DNA of 40,358 bases from Acidimicrobiaceae bacterium (lineage in GTDB: Bacteria; Actinomycetota; Acidimicrobiia; Acidimicrobiales; RAAP-2): the NCBI GenBank assembly GCA_003136495.1, contig PLER01000092.1:26059-66416 (forward strand). Direction: 5' to 3'. Shown piece after piece: positions 28,074 through 35,996 of this stretch. The position numbers were made by a program, and so were the translations under genes. Numbering within the stretch: position 1 is the first letter of the stretch; every line of letters begins with the position of its first letter. The notes beneath the pieces are model-generated. The model did not search any database. It had not been told where the DNA came from and worked only from the letters and a program-made list of their open reading frames with translations.

Positions 28074-29415
28074 CGGGACGACGGACGATTCGAGTTGGCG
28101 GCGGGGGCGGGGGAACCCTCATGCCGAGGAGCTTCGCGAGTTCGGGTATGGCGCCCGCGTTGTGCACGGCCACCGCGTGACTCGACTCGTCGGCCGGGAT
28201 CCCCAAGGGCTTGACGTTGCGTCGAATCGAGGTGTCGGCGGCGAGTTCGACGATCTCATTCCACGTCTTTGAATCCTGTTCCGCACTCAGCGACTCTGAG
28301 ACCAGCGCCACGACCCGCACCGCAGCGTCGGCGCTCAATCGCGTCGAGACGTCCGGGGGGCGGGCCACGAGGGCCAGCGCTTCTTTGACGTTCTTAGCGG
28401 TAATGGCGTGTTCGAGCTTCTCGTTCCACTGCGTCCGCAGGTGCTCAACCCGCGCGGTCAGTGCCGTTTGGAGTTCCTTGAGTTGCACGCGCGCTTCCTC
28501 GTCGAGGGTCACGGTCTTCGCGGACGTCACGACGGCACGCAGGTCCCGCAGGCGCAGTTCTCGGCCAGCACCAATCGCCCCGCCCGCTCGGTCCTTCCAG
28601 AGTGCGAGGTTGGTGCGGTTACGCAGTTCCTCAGCGATCCGCTCAATGGTGGTGGCGTCGATGGTGGGGCGACCCTGGGCCGCGGCGTTCTTGTTCTGAA
28701 GTTCGACGGCCGCGCGCACGGCGGGGACGCCCCCTCGAAGGAGTTGCTCCGCGACGGGCAGTTGCTCCGGCGACAACGTCGCGAGCAGCGCGTTTCGGTG
28801 GATCGTAGTCAGTGGCGGCTGTTGGGGACCCTGGGGACGCTCACTCCGAGCGCCGCTCGCGGGTCGCCCCGGGCGATCGCTACGAGGGCCCCGCGATGGT
28901 CGCTCGCCGCGTGCGGCACCGTCGCTGGGTCGTTCGCTGCGGGGTCCACGTGGTGTTCGCTCCGGCCGAGGCGCGCCGTCCGCGGGACGCTCACTACGAG
29001 GTGCGCGCGCCGGACGATCCCCGGTGGTCGCACCGTCTTTGGCGTCTCGACGAGTACTCGGTCGCTTCGAAGCGGGTCGGTCACCGCGGTCGCGGTCGTC
29101 ACCGTCGCGACGAGGTCCACGTCCCTTTGGCGCGTACGTCACCACAACGTCAGGGCCCTTCTTCGGCTCCGCGATGCGCTCGACGCGTTCGTTCTTTGGA
29201 TCCAGTGGGGAGGCGGTCTTAGGAGCCGTCACCGAGAGCACCTCAATGCCCTCCATGTACTGCTCAATGTCCGCCCGATAGACGTTGCCGATCACGGGTC
29301 CGCCCGGGACCAACGAGGCCTGTAACACGCCCTTGGGGAGCTTGGCTCCCGCGGCGCGCCAGGTCGCGAGGTCACCACTCAAACTGGTGATTTCGATCTC
29401 AATGCGACGAGACAT
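28054..29415 (-). CDS. Uncharacterised protein with Arg/Pro/Ser/Asp-rich disordered region
   Basis: Conserved-looking N-terminus MSRRIEIEITSLSGDLATWRAAGAKLPKGVL, repeated RSERP/RGPRSERP tracts, helical C-terminal domain. The listed ORF starts at 29448; ATG 29415 fits the MSRRIEIEI start better. Confidence 0.7.
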   Translation of the reverse strand: MSRRIEIEITSLSGDLATWRAAGAKLPKGVLQASLVPGGPVIGNVYRADIEQYMEGIEVLSVTAPKTASPLDPKNERVERIAEPKKGPDVVVTYAPKGRGPRRDGDDRDRGDRPASKRPSTRRDAKDGATTGDRPARAPRSERPADGAPRPERTPRGPRSERPSDGAARGERPSRGPRSDRPGRPASGARSERPQGPQQPPLTTIHRNALLATLSPEQLPVAEQLLRGGVPAVRAAVELQNKNAAAQGRPTIDATTIERIAEELRNRTNLALWKDRAGGAIGAGRELRLRDLRAVVTSAKTVTLDEEARVQLKELQTALTARVEHLRTQWNEKLEHAITAKNVKEALALVARPPDVSTRLSADAAVRVVALVSESLSAEQDSKTWNEIVELAADTSIRRNVKPLGIPADESSHAVAVHNAGAIPELAKLLGMRVPPPPPPTRIVRRPATRRAS

Positions 29416-29489
29416 AGGGTTCCAATCTACTCGCTCTATGAAACGCAAACATTTCGAGTGGATTTAGTTCATTTTTACTTTCCTATGCG

Positions 29490-29495
29490 TAGCAT
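29490..29495 (+). promoter_or_regulatory. Putative -10 (TAGCAT) for leaderless HtrA gene
   Basis: TAGCAT-N6-GTG (29502). Confidence 0.5.
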
Positions 29496-29501
29496 GGCTC
29501 C

Positions 29502-30836
29502 GTGAGTGACACGCCCGACAACACTGGGGACGAGCACGACTCGAACACCACTCCCGACGCACCGTTCACGCCCGAGGCCACGTCCGAACACGTCAGCGAA
29601 AACGACTCACCGAGTGAGGCGATTCATGGTGCGACGACCTATCACGGCGAGCTGGCGAGCGAGCCCGTTGTGGCGGCCAGTGCGCCGATCGTGGACGAGG
29701 CACCACTCGCGTCGCAGTCACGACAGAGCAAGGGTCTCTGGTCGACGCGACTTTCTCTTTTGCTCGTAGCGGCCCTGGTGGGGGGACTCGCCGGACACTT
29801 CGCCGCGCCGAGTTCTTCGAACGACGGGGGACTCACCATCAAGGTGTCGGGCACCGCACCCGGGGCCGCGATTCTGCCCAACGGCGTGAGCATCCCCAAA
29901 CTCGTTCAACGTGTGCTGCCCTCGATTGTCAGTATCGATGTCAAGGGGAGTGGCGAAGAGGATCAGGGCACCGGCATGATCATCTCGAAGCGCGGCCTCG
30001 TCGTCACGAACAATCACGTCATCGCCGCGGCGGTCAACGGGGGCACGATCACCGTTACCCGCAGTGGCTCAACGAAGAGCGAGCCAGCGACGTTGATCGG
30101 CACGAACCCCGTTGACGACGTCGCACTCATTCGCATCAACAACGCGTCGAACCTGCCAACGGTGACCTTTGGAAACTCCAATGCTCTCGAGACCGGAGAC
30201 GCCGTCGTCGCCATCGGCAACGCCCTCGGCCTCGCGGCGGGTACCCCCACCGTGACCCAAGGCATCGTCTCGGCACTGGGTCGAACGGTCACCGCCGGTA
30301 CCTCATCGTCATCCGAGACGTTGGAGAACATGATTCAAACCGACGCGGCGATCAATCCCGGCAACTCCGGTGGCCCACTGCTCGACTCCAGCGGCGACGT
30401 CATTGGGATGAACACCGCGGTCGCGGGGACCTTGTCCGATGGTGAGAACTCACAGAACATCGGCTTCGCCATTCCGGTGGCGACCATCGAATCACTCCTC
30501 AAGTCGCTTGCGGCGGGGGAGAGCGTGGTCAACCACGGCGCCTTCATCGGGGTAGAGATCGAGTCGAACACGCCGTCACTCCAGGCGCAGTACGGCTTCT
30601 CGGTCTCCACGGGCGCGGTCGTTATCAGCGTCATTTCCGGTACGGGCGCCGCCGCCGCTGGCGTGAAACAAGGCGACATCATCGTGGGTATCAACTCGAC
30701 GACGATTCAGAGCGCCCAGGACGTCACCCAGGTCATCTCCGCCCTCAAGCCGGGCGATGAGATCGTCCTACACGTGGTGCGAGGAACGAAGCACGTGGTG
30801 CTTCACGTGACCCTAGGGCACGAACCGGCTACTTAA
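29502..30836 (+). CDS. HtrA/DegP-like trypsin-type serine protease with PDZ domain, membrane-anchored
   Basis: GTG start. TM segment LLLVAALVGGLAGHFA; catalytic VVTNNHVI, DDVALIRI, INPGNSGGPLLD; PDZ KQGDIIVGINSTTI. Confidence 0.93.
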   Translation: MSDTPDNTGDEHDSNTTPDAPFTPEATSEHVSENDSPSEAIHGATTYHGELASEPVVAASAPIVDEAPLASQSRQSKGLWSTRLSLLLVAALVGGLAGHFAAPSSSNDGGLTIKVSGTAPGAAILPNGVSIPKLVQRVLPSIVSIDVKGSGEEDQGTGMIISKRGLVVTNNHVIAAAVNGGTITVTRSGSTKSEPATLIGTNPVDDVALIRINNASNLPTVTFGNSNALETGDAVVAIGNALGLAAGTPTVTQGIVSALGRTVTAGTSSSSETLENMIQTDAAINPGNSGGPLLDSSGDVIGMNTAVAGTLSDGENSQNIGFAIPVATIESLLKSLAAGESVVNHGAFIGVEIESNTPSLQAQYGFSVSTGAVVISVISGTGAAAAGVKQGDIIVGINSTTIQSAQDVTQVISALKPGDEIVLHVVRGTKHVVLHVTLGHEPAT

Positions 30837-31601
30837 TCCGACGGTCGCGATGCCGCCATCGACCGGCAGAATCGTTCCGGTGATGTAGCTCGCCGCCGGC
30901 GACGCGAGGAAGATAGCCGCGCCCGCCATGTCCGACGGTTGGCCAATGCGCTTCATGGGCGCCGACTCGGCAATGGAGTCGCCAAACGCCTCGAGAGTGG
31001 AGTGCATCATCTTGGACTCGAAGGGTCCGGGGGCGATCGCGTTCACCGTGACCAACGGGGCCAGGTACTTAGCCAAATGGCGGGTGAGTTGGTGCACCGC
31101 AGCCTTAGAGGCCGAATAGGCGTAGGTCTCCATGGTGGGAACGTGAAGGCCGTCGATGGAGCCGATGTTGATCACGCGCGACGGGTCCTCATTCGTGGCG
31201 GCGGCTTCGAGCAGTGGGCGGAGAAACTTAGTGAGGTGAAAGACGCCTTTCACGTTGAGGGCCAGGACACGCTCGAACGCGGCCTCGTCGTAGTCGGCCA
31301 TGGGCGCACCCCAGGTCGCTCCCGCGTTGTTCACCAGCACGTCGAGATGTGATTCGCGAGACGCGAGCTCCTCAGCCAGCCGCTTGCACTCGGCTTCGGA
31401 CGAGAGGTCGGCGGGGAGGGACGTACAGGGTCCAATCGCCGAAAGTTCCTTGGCCAGTGCGTCGCCGACCGCCGCCTTACGAGAGGAGATATAGACGATC
31501 GCGCCGGCTTCTACGAATCCCCGTGCGATCATCTCGCCGATGCCACGGGTGCCCCCGGTGACGAGTACGACCTTGCCCGAAACGTCAAAGAGTGAGTTCA
31601 T
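30813..31601 (-). CDS. Short-chain dehydrogenase/reductase
   Basis: TGGTRGIG, NNAGATWG, YAYSASKAAVHQLTRHLA (YxxxK), ITGTILPVDGG. Confidence 0.93.
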   Translation of the reverse strand: MNSLFDVSGKVVLVTGGTRGIGEMIARGFVEAGAIVYISSRKAAVGDALAKELSAIGPCTSLPADLSSEAECKRLAEELASRESHLDVLVNNAGATWGAPMADYDEAAFERVLALNVKGVFHLTKFLRPLLEAAATNEDPSRVINIGSIDGLHVPTMETYAYSASKAAVHQLTRHLAKYLAPLVTVNAIAPGPFESKMMHSTLEAFGDSIAESAPMKRIGQPSDMAGAAIFLASPAASYITGTILPVDGGIATVGLSSRFVP

Positions 31602-31608
31602 GGGCCGA

Positions 31609-31614
31609 ATTGTA
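31609..31614 (-). promoter_or_regulatory. Putative -10 (TACAAT) for SDR gene
   Basis: TACAAT-N7-ATG (31601) on the minus strand. Confidence 0.5.
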
Positions 31615-31616
31615 GG

Positions 31617-31790
31617 TCAGGCGATAGCCGTCACCAGAAACGCGGTGCGGGGACGCTCCAGATCAGGTCGTCGCTCATGAGCAATGACGAGTGCCTCGTC
31701 GACGTCGTGAGCAACCACAAACTCCTGAATCATTCCGCGAGAGAAGTCACCCCAAATGACGCGAAACTCGTGGAGCCCGGCAGGGCCCAC
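31617..31790 (-). CDS. Candidate small protein (57 aa), not in the supplied ORF list
   Basis: GTG at 31790, 2 nt after the stop of the upstream minus-strand gene, ending in TGA at 31617. MGPAGLHEFRVIWGDFSRGMIQEFVVAHDVDEALVIAHERRPDLERPRTAFLVTAIA. Confidence 0.4.
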   Translation of the reverse strand: MGPAGLHEFRVIWGDFSRGMIQEFVVAHDVDEALVIAHERRPDLERPRTAFLVTAIA

Positions 31791-31792
31791 GC

Positions 31793-32191
31793 CTAGTTAG
31801 AAACGCGAAGCGCGGTCACCGACACCGAGGAGTACGCCGATTTCGTATCGGTCGAATATTCGGCTCGGATCTGCCAGACGCCGTCGGCGCTGAAGTTAAA
31901 GCTGCACTCAACTTGACTCTGCTGAACGGGCTGATACGCGCACACGATGTTGGGTTCGCTCGCCGCCACGGGTGCGAACGCCACCATCCGGACGACGCCG
32001 CCAGTGTGCGCAGGGAGAACGTCGGCAATCACGTTGAAAGGTCCGTTCGACGTTGACGCCGGGACGGAATTATCACTGAAATCAAAGGAAAGGACCACGC
32101 TGTTCTGAATCGACAGGTCGGCACCGGCTGGAATAGCCACAAATCCGACGCTGCACGCTACGAAGAGCGCAGCCAAAAGTACCCGACGCAT
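31793..32191 (-). CDS. Predicted secreted protein (132 aa)
   Basis: Signal peptide MRRVLLAALFVACSVGFVAIPAGA|D and two Cys in the mature part. Confidence 0.65.
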   Translation of the reverse strand: MRRVLLAALFVACSVGFVAIPAGADLSIQNSVVLSFDFSDNSVPASTSNGPFNVIADVLPAHTGGVVRMVAFAPVAASEPNIVCAYQPVQQSQVECSFNFSADGVWQIRAEYSTDTKSAYSSVSVTALRVSN

Positions 32192-32197
32192 GAAATG

Positions 32198-32203
32198 ACT
32201 ATA
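32198..32203 (-). promoter_or_regulatory. Putative -10 (TATAGT) for secreted-protein gene
   Basis: TATAGT-N6-ATG (32191) on the minus strand. Confidence 0.5.
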
Positions 32204-32260
32204 ACAGGATGCCTAATTTATAACGCCGATAATGTTCGTTATGTAAAGTTAGTAATTTAG

Positions 32261-32276
32261 GTGTCCCAACGGACAC
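32261..32276. repeat. Short perfect inverted repeat GTGTCC-CAAC-GGACAC
   Basis: 6-bp arms with a 4-nt loop in the AT-rich region between the divergent secreted-protein and crcB-like genes. Confidence 0.4.
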
Positions 32277-32315
32277 ATGCGACCGTTTTCCCAGTAATTC
32301 CCCACTCTTTGGAGG

Positions 32316-32765
32316 GTGTTCGCTAGGTTCGTAGTACCAATGTCGTCGAATCTGGCTCTACAACCACGCGAATTTGTAATGGCATTGTCATCTGCGGCGA
32401 TCGGCGGTTTCGTCGGCACGATGGTGCGCGATTTGTTGACGGGGCTGGAGCATCTACCTTCACCGACCGGTTCGGTGTCGTGGTCCCACGAGATTCCGTG
32501 GGCGTTGCTGGCAATCAACTTTGTCGGCGTGTTTCTCGCCACTCGACTCCTTCGTGGACCTCTCCGCCACCGCGATTCGAACGACCGTACTCGGGTACTG
32601 ATCATTACTGGCTTCTTCGGTGGATTGACCTCATACTCAGGACTCTTCGTCGATTTCGCCGCAATTTGGCACGTCAGCCCCCACGGCTGTCTTTTCGTGG
32701 CCGTAGGCGCGATTCTGAGCGGCGTCGTCGCGGGTTGGCTCGGACTTGCGAGCTTCGGCACATGA
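32316..32765 (+). CDS. crcB: CrcB/Fluc-like fluoride channel subunit 1 (start uncertain; ATG 32340 or 32380 also possible)
   Basis: Four TM-like segments, LLAINFVGVFLATRLL (conserved Asn), GFFGGLTSYSGLF. Confidence 0.78.
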   Translation: MFARFVVPMSSNLALQPREFVMALSSAAIGGFVGTMVRDLLTGLEHLPSPTGSVSWSHEIPWALLAINFVGVFLATRLLRGPLRHRDSNDRTRVLIITGFFGGLTSYSGLFVDFAAIWHVSPHGCLFVAVGAILSGVVAGWLGLASFGT

Positions 32766-33121
32766 CCCTCTTTCTCGTTTCCCTACTGGGCGCCGTCGGC
32801 TGCGCGGTGCGCTATCTCATGGAGTACACCCTTCGGCGCCATCACCCCACCATTCGTCCCTGGGCGACGGTTGCGGCCAACACGCTCGGTTGTCTCATCG
32901 CCGGATACGCGGCATATCGACTCATTGGCGTCGCCGACGTCCATCTGAGGTCCATCGTATTGACCGGTTTTTGTGGGGGACTGACGACCTTCTCCTCGGC
33001 CTTCGCGGTACCGATGATCCTCCAGCGTGAACACCGATTGGCCTATTCGGTGACCCTGATGACCACTACCCCACTGCTCTGCACCGGCGCCTTTCTCCTG
33101 GGGACGCTCGTCGCACGCTAG
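32762..33121 (+). CDS. crcB: CrcB/Fluc-like fluoride channel subunit 2
   Basis: ATGA overlap with the previous gene; in the frame of ORF 32480..33121. GAVGCAVRYLMEYTL, AANTLGCLIAGY, GFCGGLTTFSSAFAV. Confidence 0.88.
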   Translation: MTLFLVSLLGAVGCAVRYLMEYTLRRHHPTIRPWATVAANTLGCLIAGYAAYRLIGVADVHLRSIVLTGFCGGLTTFSSAFAVPMILQREHRLAYSVTLMTTTPLLCTGAFLLGTLVAR

Positions 33122-33213
33122 TGACGGGCGCGGTAAAGGTCGACGGGAAGCCATGTAATACTCTGTTCGTCCATCTCGTGAGCCAGTCTCGGAATGGGAG
33201 TAACGGAGGCAGA

Positions 33214-33927
33214 GTGAAGCGACGCGGACCACTCACGGTCGCTTGCCTCCTGTCACTGGTCACCGCGGGCCTATCGCTGCCGGCTACCGCCGCCTCCACC
33301 GTCACCGCGACGCACTTTTCCGCCAACGAGTTGCTCCTAAAGTCCGAGGCGGCGACCGAAGCCGCCGGCAGTGTTCGGGTCACCGGGCTAGAAACCTTCT
33401 CCAACGGGACGACGTTTTCCTCGGTGCTCGACAGTTCCGTGCACGAGTCGACCCAGATCGGAAAGGGTTCCGGCCAGCATGAGCTCGTCCTCGTCATCGG
33501 GTCAAAAGTCTTCATCAAGGGGAATGAGTCGTACTACCTCAACGCTACGGGCAAGGAGAACTTCAAATTTGCGAACCGCTGGGTGCTGGTCAACTCGTCG
33601 AGCTCGCTGTATCACTACAACCAGACCGGTGAACTTTTGGACTCCCTCGCTAAGAGCGTCTTTAAGTTGACCAACCCGAAGATCGAAGGTGTCGTCAAGT
33701 ACTACGGACATCCCGCGGTCAAGGTCTCCGGCCGACTCCCCGCCGCATCGTCGGCCCCGGGATCGCCCCAAACGATATTCATCTCGACCACCGCGCCGTA
33801 TCTGCCACTCGGTTACAACCTGCGAGTCGCCTCTGACGATGAAGCACTCACCGCCAAGGCGAAGTTCTCGATGTGGGGCGAGAGGGTCTCCGTCGTCGCG
33901 CCCACTAGCTTCGTCACCTCGTCGTAG
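33214..33927 (+). CDS. Predicted secreted/lipoprotein-fold-like hypothetical protein
   Basis: GTG 33214 preceded by GGAGG (33205-33209); signal peptide VKRRGPLTVACLLSLVTAGLSLPATAA; listed ORF starts at 33121. Confidence 0.6.
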   Translation: MKRRGPLTVACLLSLVTAGLSLPATAASTVTATHFSANELLLKSEAATEAAGSVRVTGLETFSNGTTFSSVLDSSVHESTQIGKGSGQHELVLVIGSKVFIKGNESYYLNATGKENFKFANRWVLVNSSSSLYHYNQTGELLDSLAKSVFKLTNPKIEGVVKYYGHPAVKVSGRLPAASSAPGSPQTIFISTTAPYLPLGYNLRVASDDEALTAKAKFSMWGERVSVVAPTSFVTSS

Positions 33928-33955
33928 CGCTCGGCGCTGCGATTGACCAGCGACG

Positions 33956-34678
33956 TTACGAACTCTCGCTAGCGCTGCGCACGAGCCAGAGGAACGTGGG
34001 GTCGGGCTTGTCCAAGAGCTCGGGGTGCCACTGCACCGCAACGAGTCGTCGATCTGGCGTCTCGAGACCTTCGACCACGCCATCGGGGGCCTTGGCCGAT
34101 ACCAAGAGACCCTCGCCCACTTCGTCGACAACTTGGTGGTGGAGTGAGTTCACACCGACCTCCCCCGCGAAGAGTTCGGCGGTCAACGTGCCCTCGACGA
34201 CGTGCACGCTGTGAGTCGCTCGGTGACCGTCGACGTCCCACTGCGGGTGACCGACACCGTCGTCGAGTTCCACGTGTTGACGCAACGTCCCGCCATAGAC
34301 GACGTTGACGAGTTGTAGGCCGCGACAGATCGCGAGCACCGGGATCCCCTTGCGCTGGGCCGCGCCGAGCAGTTTGATCTCCCAGGCGTCACGATCGGGT
34401 TCGATGGCGCCGAGATCAGCGTCCGGCGATTGACCGTAGTTAGCGGGGTCGACGTCCGCGCCACCGCTCAGTACCAGACCGTCGAGGTGATCAATCATCT
34501 CGTCGGGATCGGCGTCACGCGTTAATTCAACGGGTAGGCCCCCCGCGAGGGCGACCGAGCGCGGATAGTCGGTGAAGTGGAGATCGAATTCGATGCCGCT
34601 CATCGCCGCGGGGACGTGGGCGCCCAACGTCGACGCGGGCCACCGGCGCCCGGAGATGCCAATCAACGGTCGAGCCAT
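33956..34678 (-). CDS. Class I glutamine amidotransferase / gamma-glutamyl hydrolase (PuuD-like, peptidase C26)
   Basis: MARPLIGISGRRW, GLVLSGGADVDPANYG, PVLAICRGLQLVNV (nucleophile Cys), VNSLHHQVVD, AVQWHPE. Start set to ATG 34678. Confidence 0.9.
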   Translation of the reverse strand: MARPLIGISGRRWPASTLGAHVPAAMSGIEFDLHFTDYPRSVALAGGLPVELTRDADPDEMIDHLDGLVLSGGADVDPANYGQSPDADLGAIEPDRDAWEIKLLGAAQRKGIPVLAICRGLQLVNVVYGGTLRQHVELDDGVGHPQWDVDGHRATHSVHVVEGTLTAELFAGEVGVNSLHHQVVDEVGEGLLVSAKAPDGVVEGLETPDRRLVAVQWHPELLDKPDPTFLWLVRSASESS

Positions 34679-34684
34679 ACCCCA

Positions 34685-34690
34685 AGTGTA
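34685..34690 (-). promoter_or_regulatory. Putative -10 (TACACT) for leaderless amidotransferase gene
   Basis: TACACT-N6-ATG (34678) on the minus strand. Confidence 0.5.
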
Positions 34691-34710
34691 CGTGGCGCGT
34701 TCAAATCGTG

Positions 34711-34750
34711 TTGTAATGGGATGTCGTTTGGACGCAAACATCTCTGGAGG
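34711..34750 (+). promoter_or_regulatory. Shared promoter/operator block, copy 1 (amidotransferase | P450 divergent region)
   Basis: TTGTAATGGGATGTCGTTTGGACGCAAACATCTCTGGAGG; contains the inverted repeat GTTTG-N4-CAAAC (34726-34739). Confidence 0.55.
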
Positions 34751-34754
34751 ATTC

Positions 34755-35996
34755 GTGACCGACGCGCTCGCGGACATCACGTCCCACGACACCTACGTCA
34801 CGGGGGTCCCGTACGACACGTTCGCGTACCTTCGCGAACACGATCCCGTCCACTGGACCGAGGAAGCCGAGGGTCGCGGTTTCTGGAGTCTCACGACCTA
34901 CGACGACATCCTCTTCGCCAGCCGCAACACCGAAGTGTTCTCGAGTCGCTGGGGGATCCGCCTCGAGGACATGGACGAAGAAGAGACCGAAGCCCGCCGC
35001 ACCCTCATGGAGATGGACGCGCCAGAACACACGCGCCTTCGCCGCTTGGTGAGTCGGCCCTTCGCCCCGAAGTCGGTCAACGAGTACGAAGACGCCGTGC
35101 GCGCCCTCGCGGTAGAGGTCCTCGACGCGCTCGAGGGCGAACGAGAGTTCAACTTCGTCCAACGCGTGGCGCGCGAGCTACCGATGCGGATGCTGGGCCG
35201 TCTGCTTGGACTGCCCGACGAGGACCTCGATTGGCTCGTCCAACGTGGCGACGCCCTCATCGGCAACACGGACGCCGACTTCACCGACTTCGTCGTCGAC
35301 CAGGTCGACACGAGCGAGTACCGACTCCTCCCCTTCCGCTCCCCCGTCGCCGTCGAACTCTTTGAGTACGCCGCCCAGGAACTCGACGCGCGTCGCCTCT
35401 CCCCCACCCACGACGTGCTGAGTGCCCTCCTCTCCCCCACCGTCGACGGTGACACGCTCGACGACCTCGCGCTGAAGAACTTCTTCACGTTGATGGTGGC
35501 AGCCGGCAACGATACGACGCGCTACACCATGACGGGTGGTCTCCTCGCGTTGATCGAGCGACCAGAGTTGTTCGCGCGAATTCCCACGATGACGTTGGAA
35601 GAACGCAAAAGCCTCGTCGAGGAGATGCTTCGTTGGACCACGGTGACGATGCACTTTCGCCGCACGCTGACGCGGGACGTCGAACTACGAGGAAAATCTC
35701 TCAAGGCGGGCGACAAGGTCGTGCTCTGGTTTGCCTCCGCCGATTTCGACGAGACTCACTTTGACCAGCCCCGAGAGTTTCGCGCTGACCGCACGCCCAA
35801 CGATCACGTCGCCTTCGGACTCCACAGTCCGCACCTGTGCCTCGGGGCGCACCTCGCCCGACTCGAGCTGCGCGTCCTCTTTGAGGAACTCGCGCGCCGC
35901 TGGGAAAGAGTGGAGCTCATCGCACCACCGGAGCGTCTGCGTTCGAACTTCATCAGCGGCATGAAGACGTTGCCACTTCGGGTGACCTGGCGTTAG
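34755..35996 (+). CDS. Cytochrome P450
   Basis: I-helix AAGNDTTR, EMLR (ExxR), heme loop FGLHSPHLCLGAHLARLE. GTG 34755 preceded by GGAGG; listed ORF starts upstream at 34572. Confidence 0.94.
   Translation: MTDALADITSHDTYVTGVPYDTFAYLREHDPVHWTEEAEGRGFWSLTTYDDILFASRNTEVFSSRWGIRLEDMDEEETEARRTLMEMDAPEHTRLRRLVSRPFAPKSVNEYEDAVRALAVEVLDALEGEREFNFVQRVARELPMRMLGRLLGLPDEDLDWLVQRGDALIGNTDADFTDFVVDQVDTSEYRLLPFRSPVAVELFEYAAQELDARRLSPTHDVLSALLSPTVDGDTLDDLALKNFFTLMVAAGNDTTRYTMTGGLLALIERPELFARIPTMTLEERKSLVEEMLRWTTVTMHFRRTLTRDVELRGKSLKAGDKVVLWFASADFDETHFDQPREFRADRTPNDHVAFGLHSPHLCLGAHLARLELRVLFEELARRWERVELIAPPERLRSNFISGMKTLPLRVTWR

Noticed and set aside
28408-29325. 305-aa plus-strand ORF antisense to the Arg/Pro-rich gene
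   Set aside because: A mirror of the repeat tract; the minus-strand frame has a sensible start and ordered flanking domains.
32192-32315. Possible fluoride riboswitch upstream of the crcB pair
   Set aside because: I could not match the conserved crcB-motif pseudoknot elements by eye; a covariance-model scan is needed.
34572-34754. N-terminal extension of the P450 ORF (MKWRSNSMPLIAAG...)
   Set aside because: It runs antisense through the amidotransferase 5' end; GTG 34755 with GGAGG is a better start.
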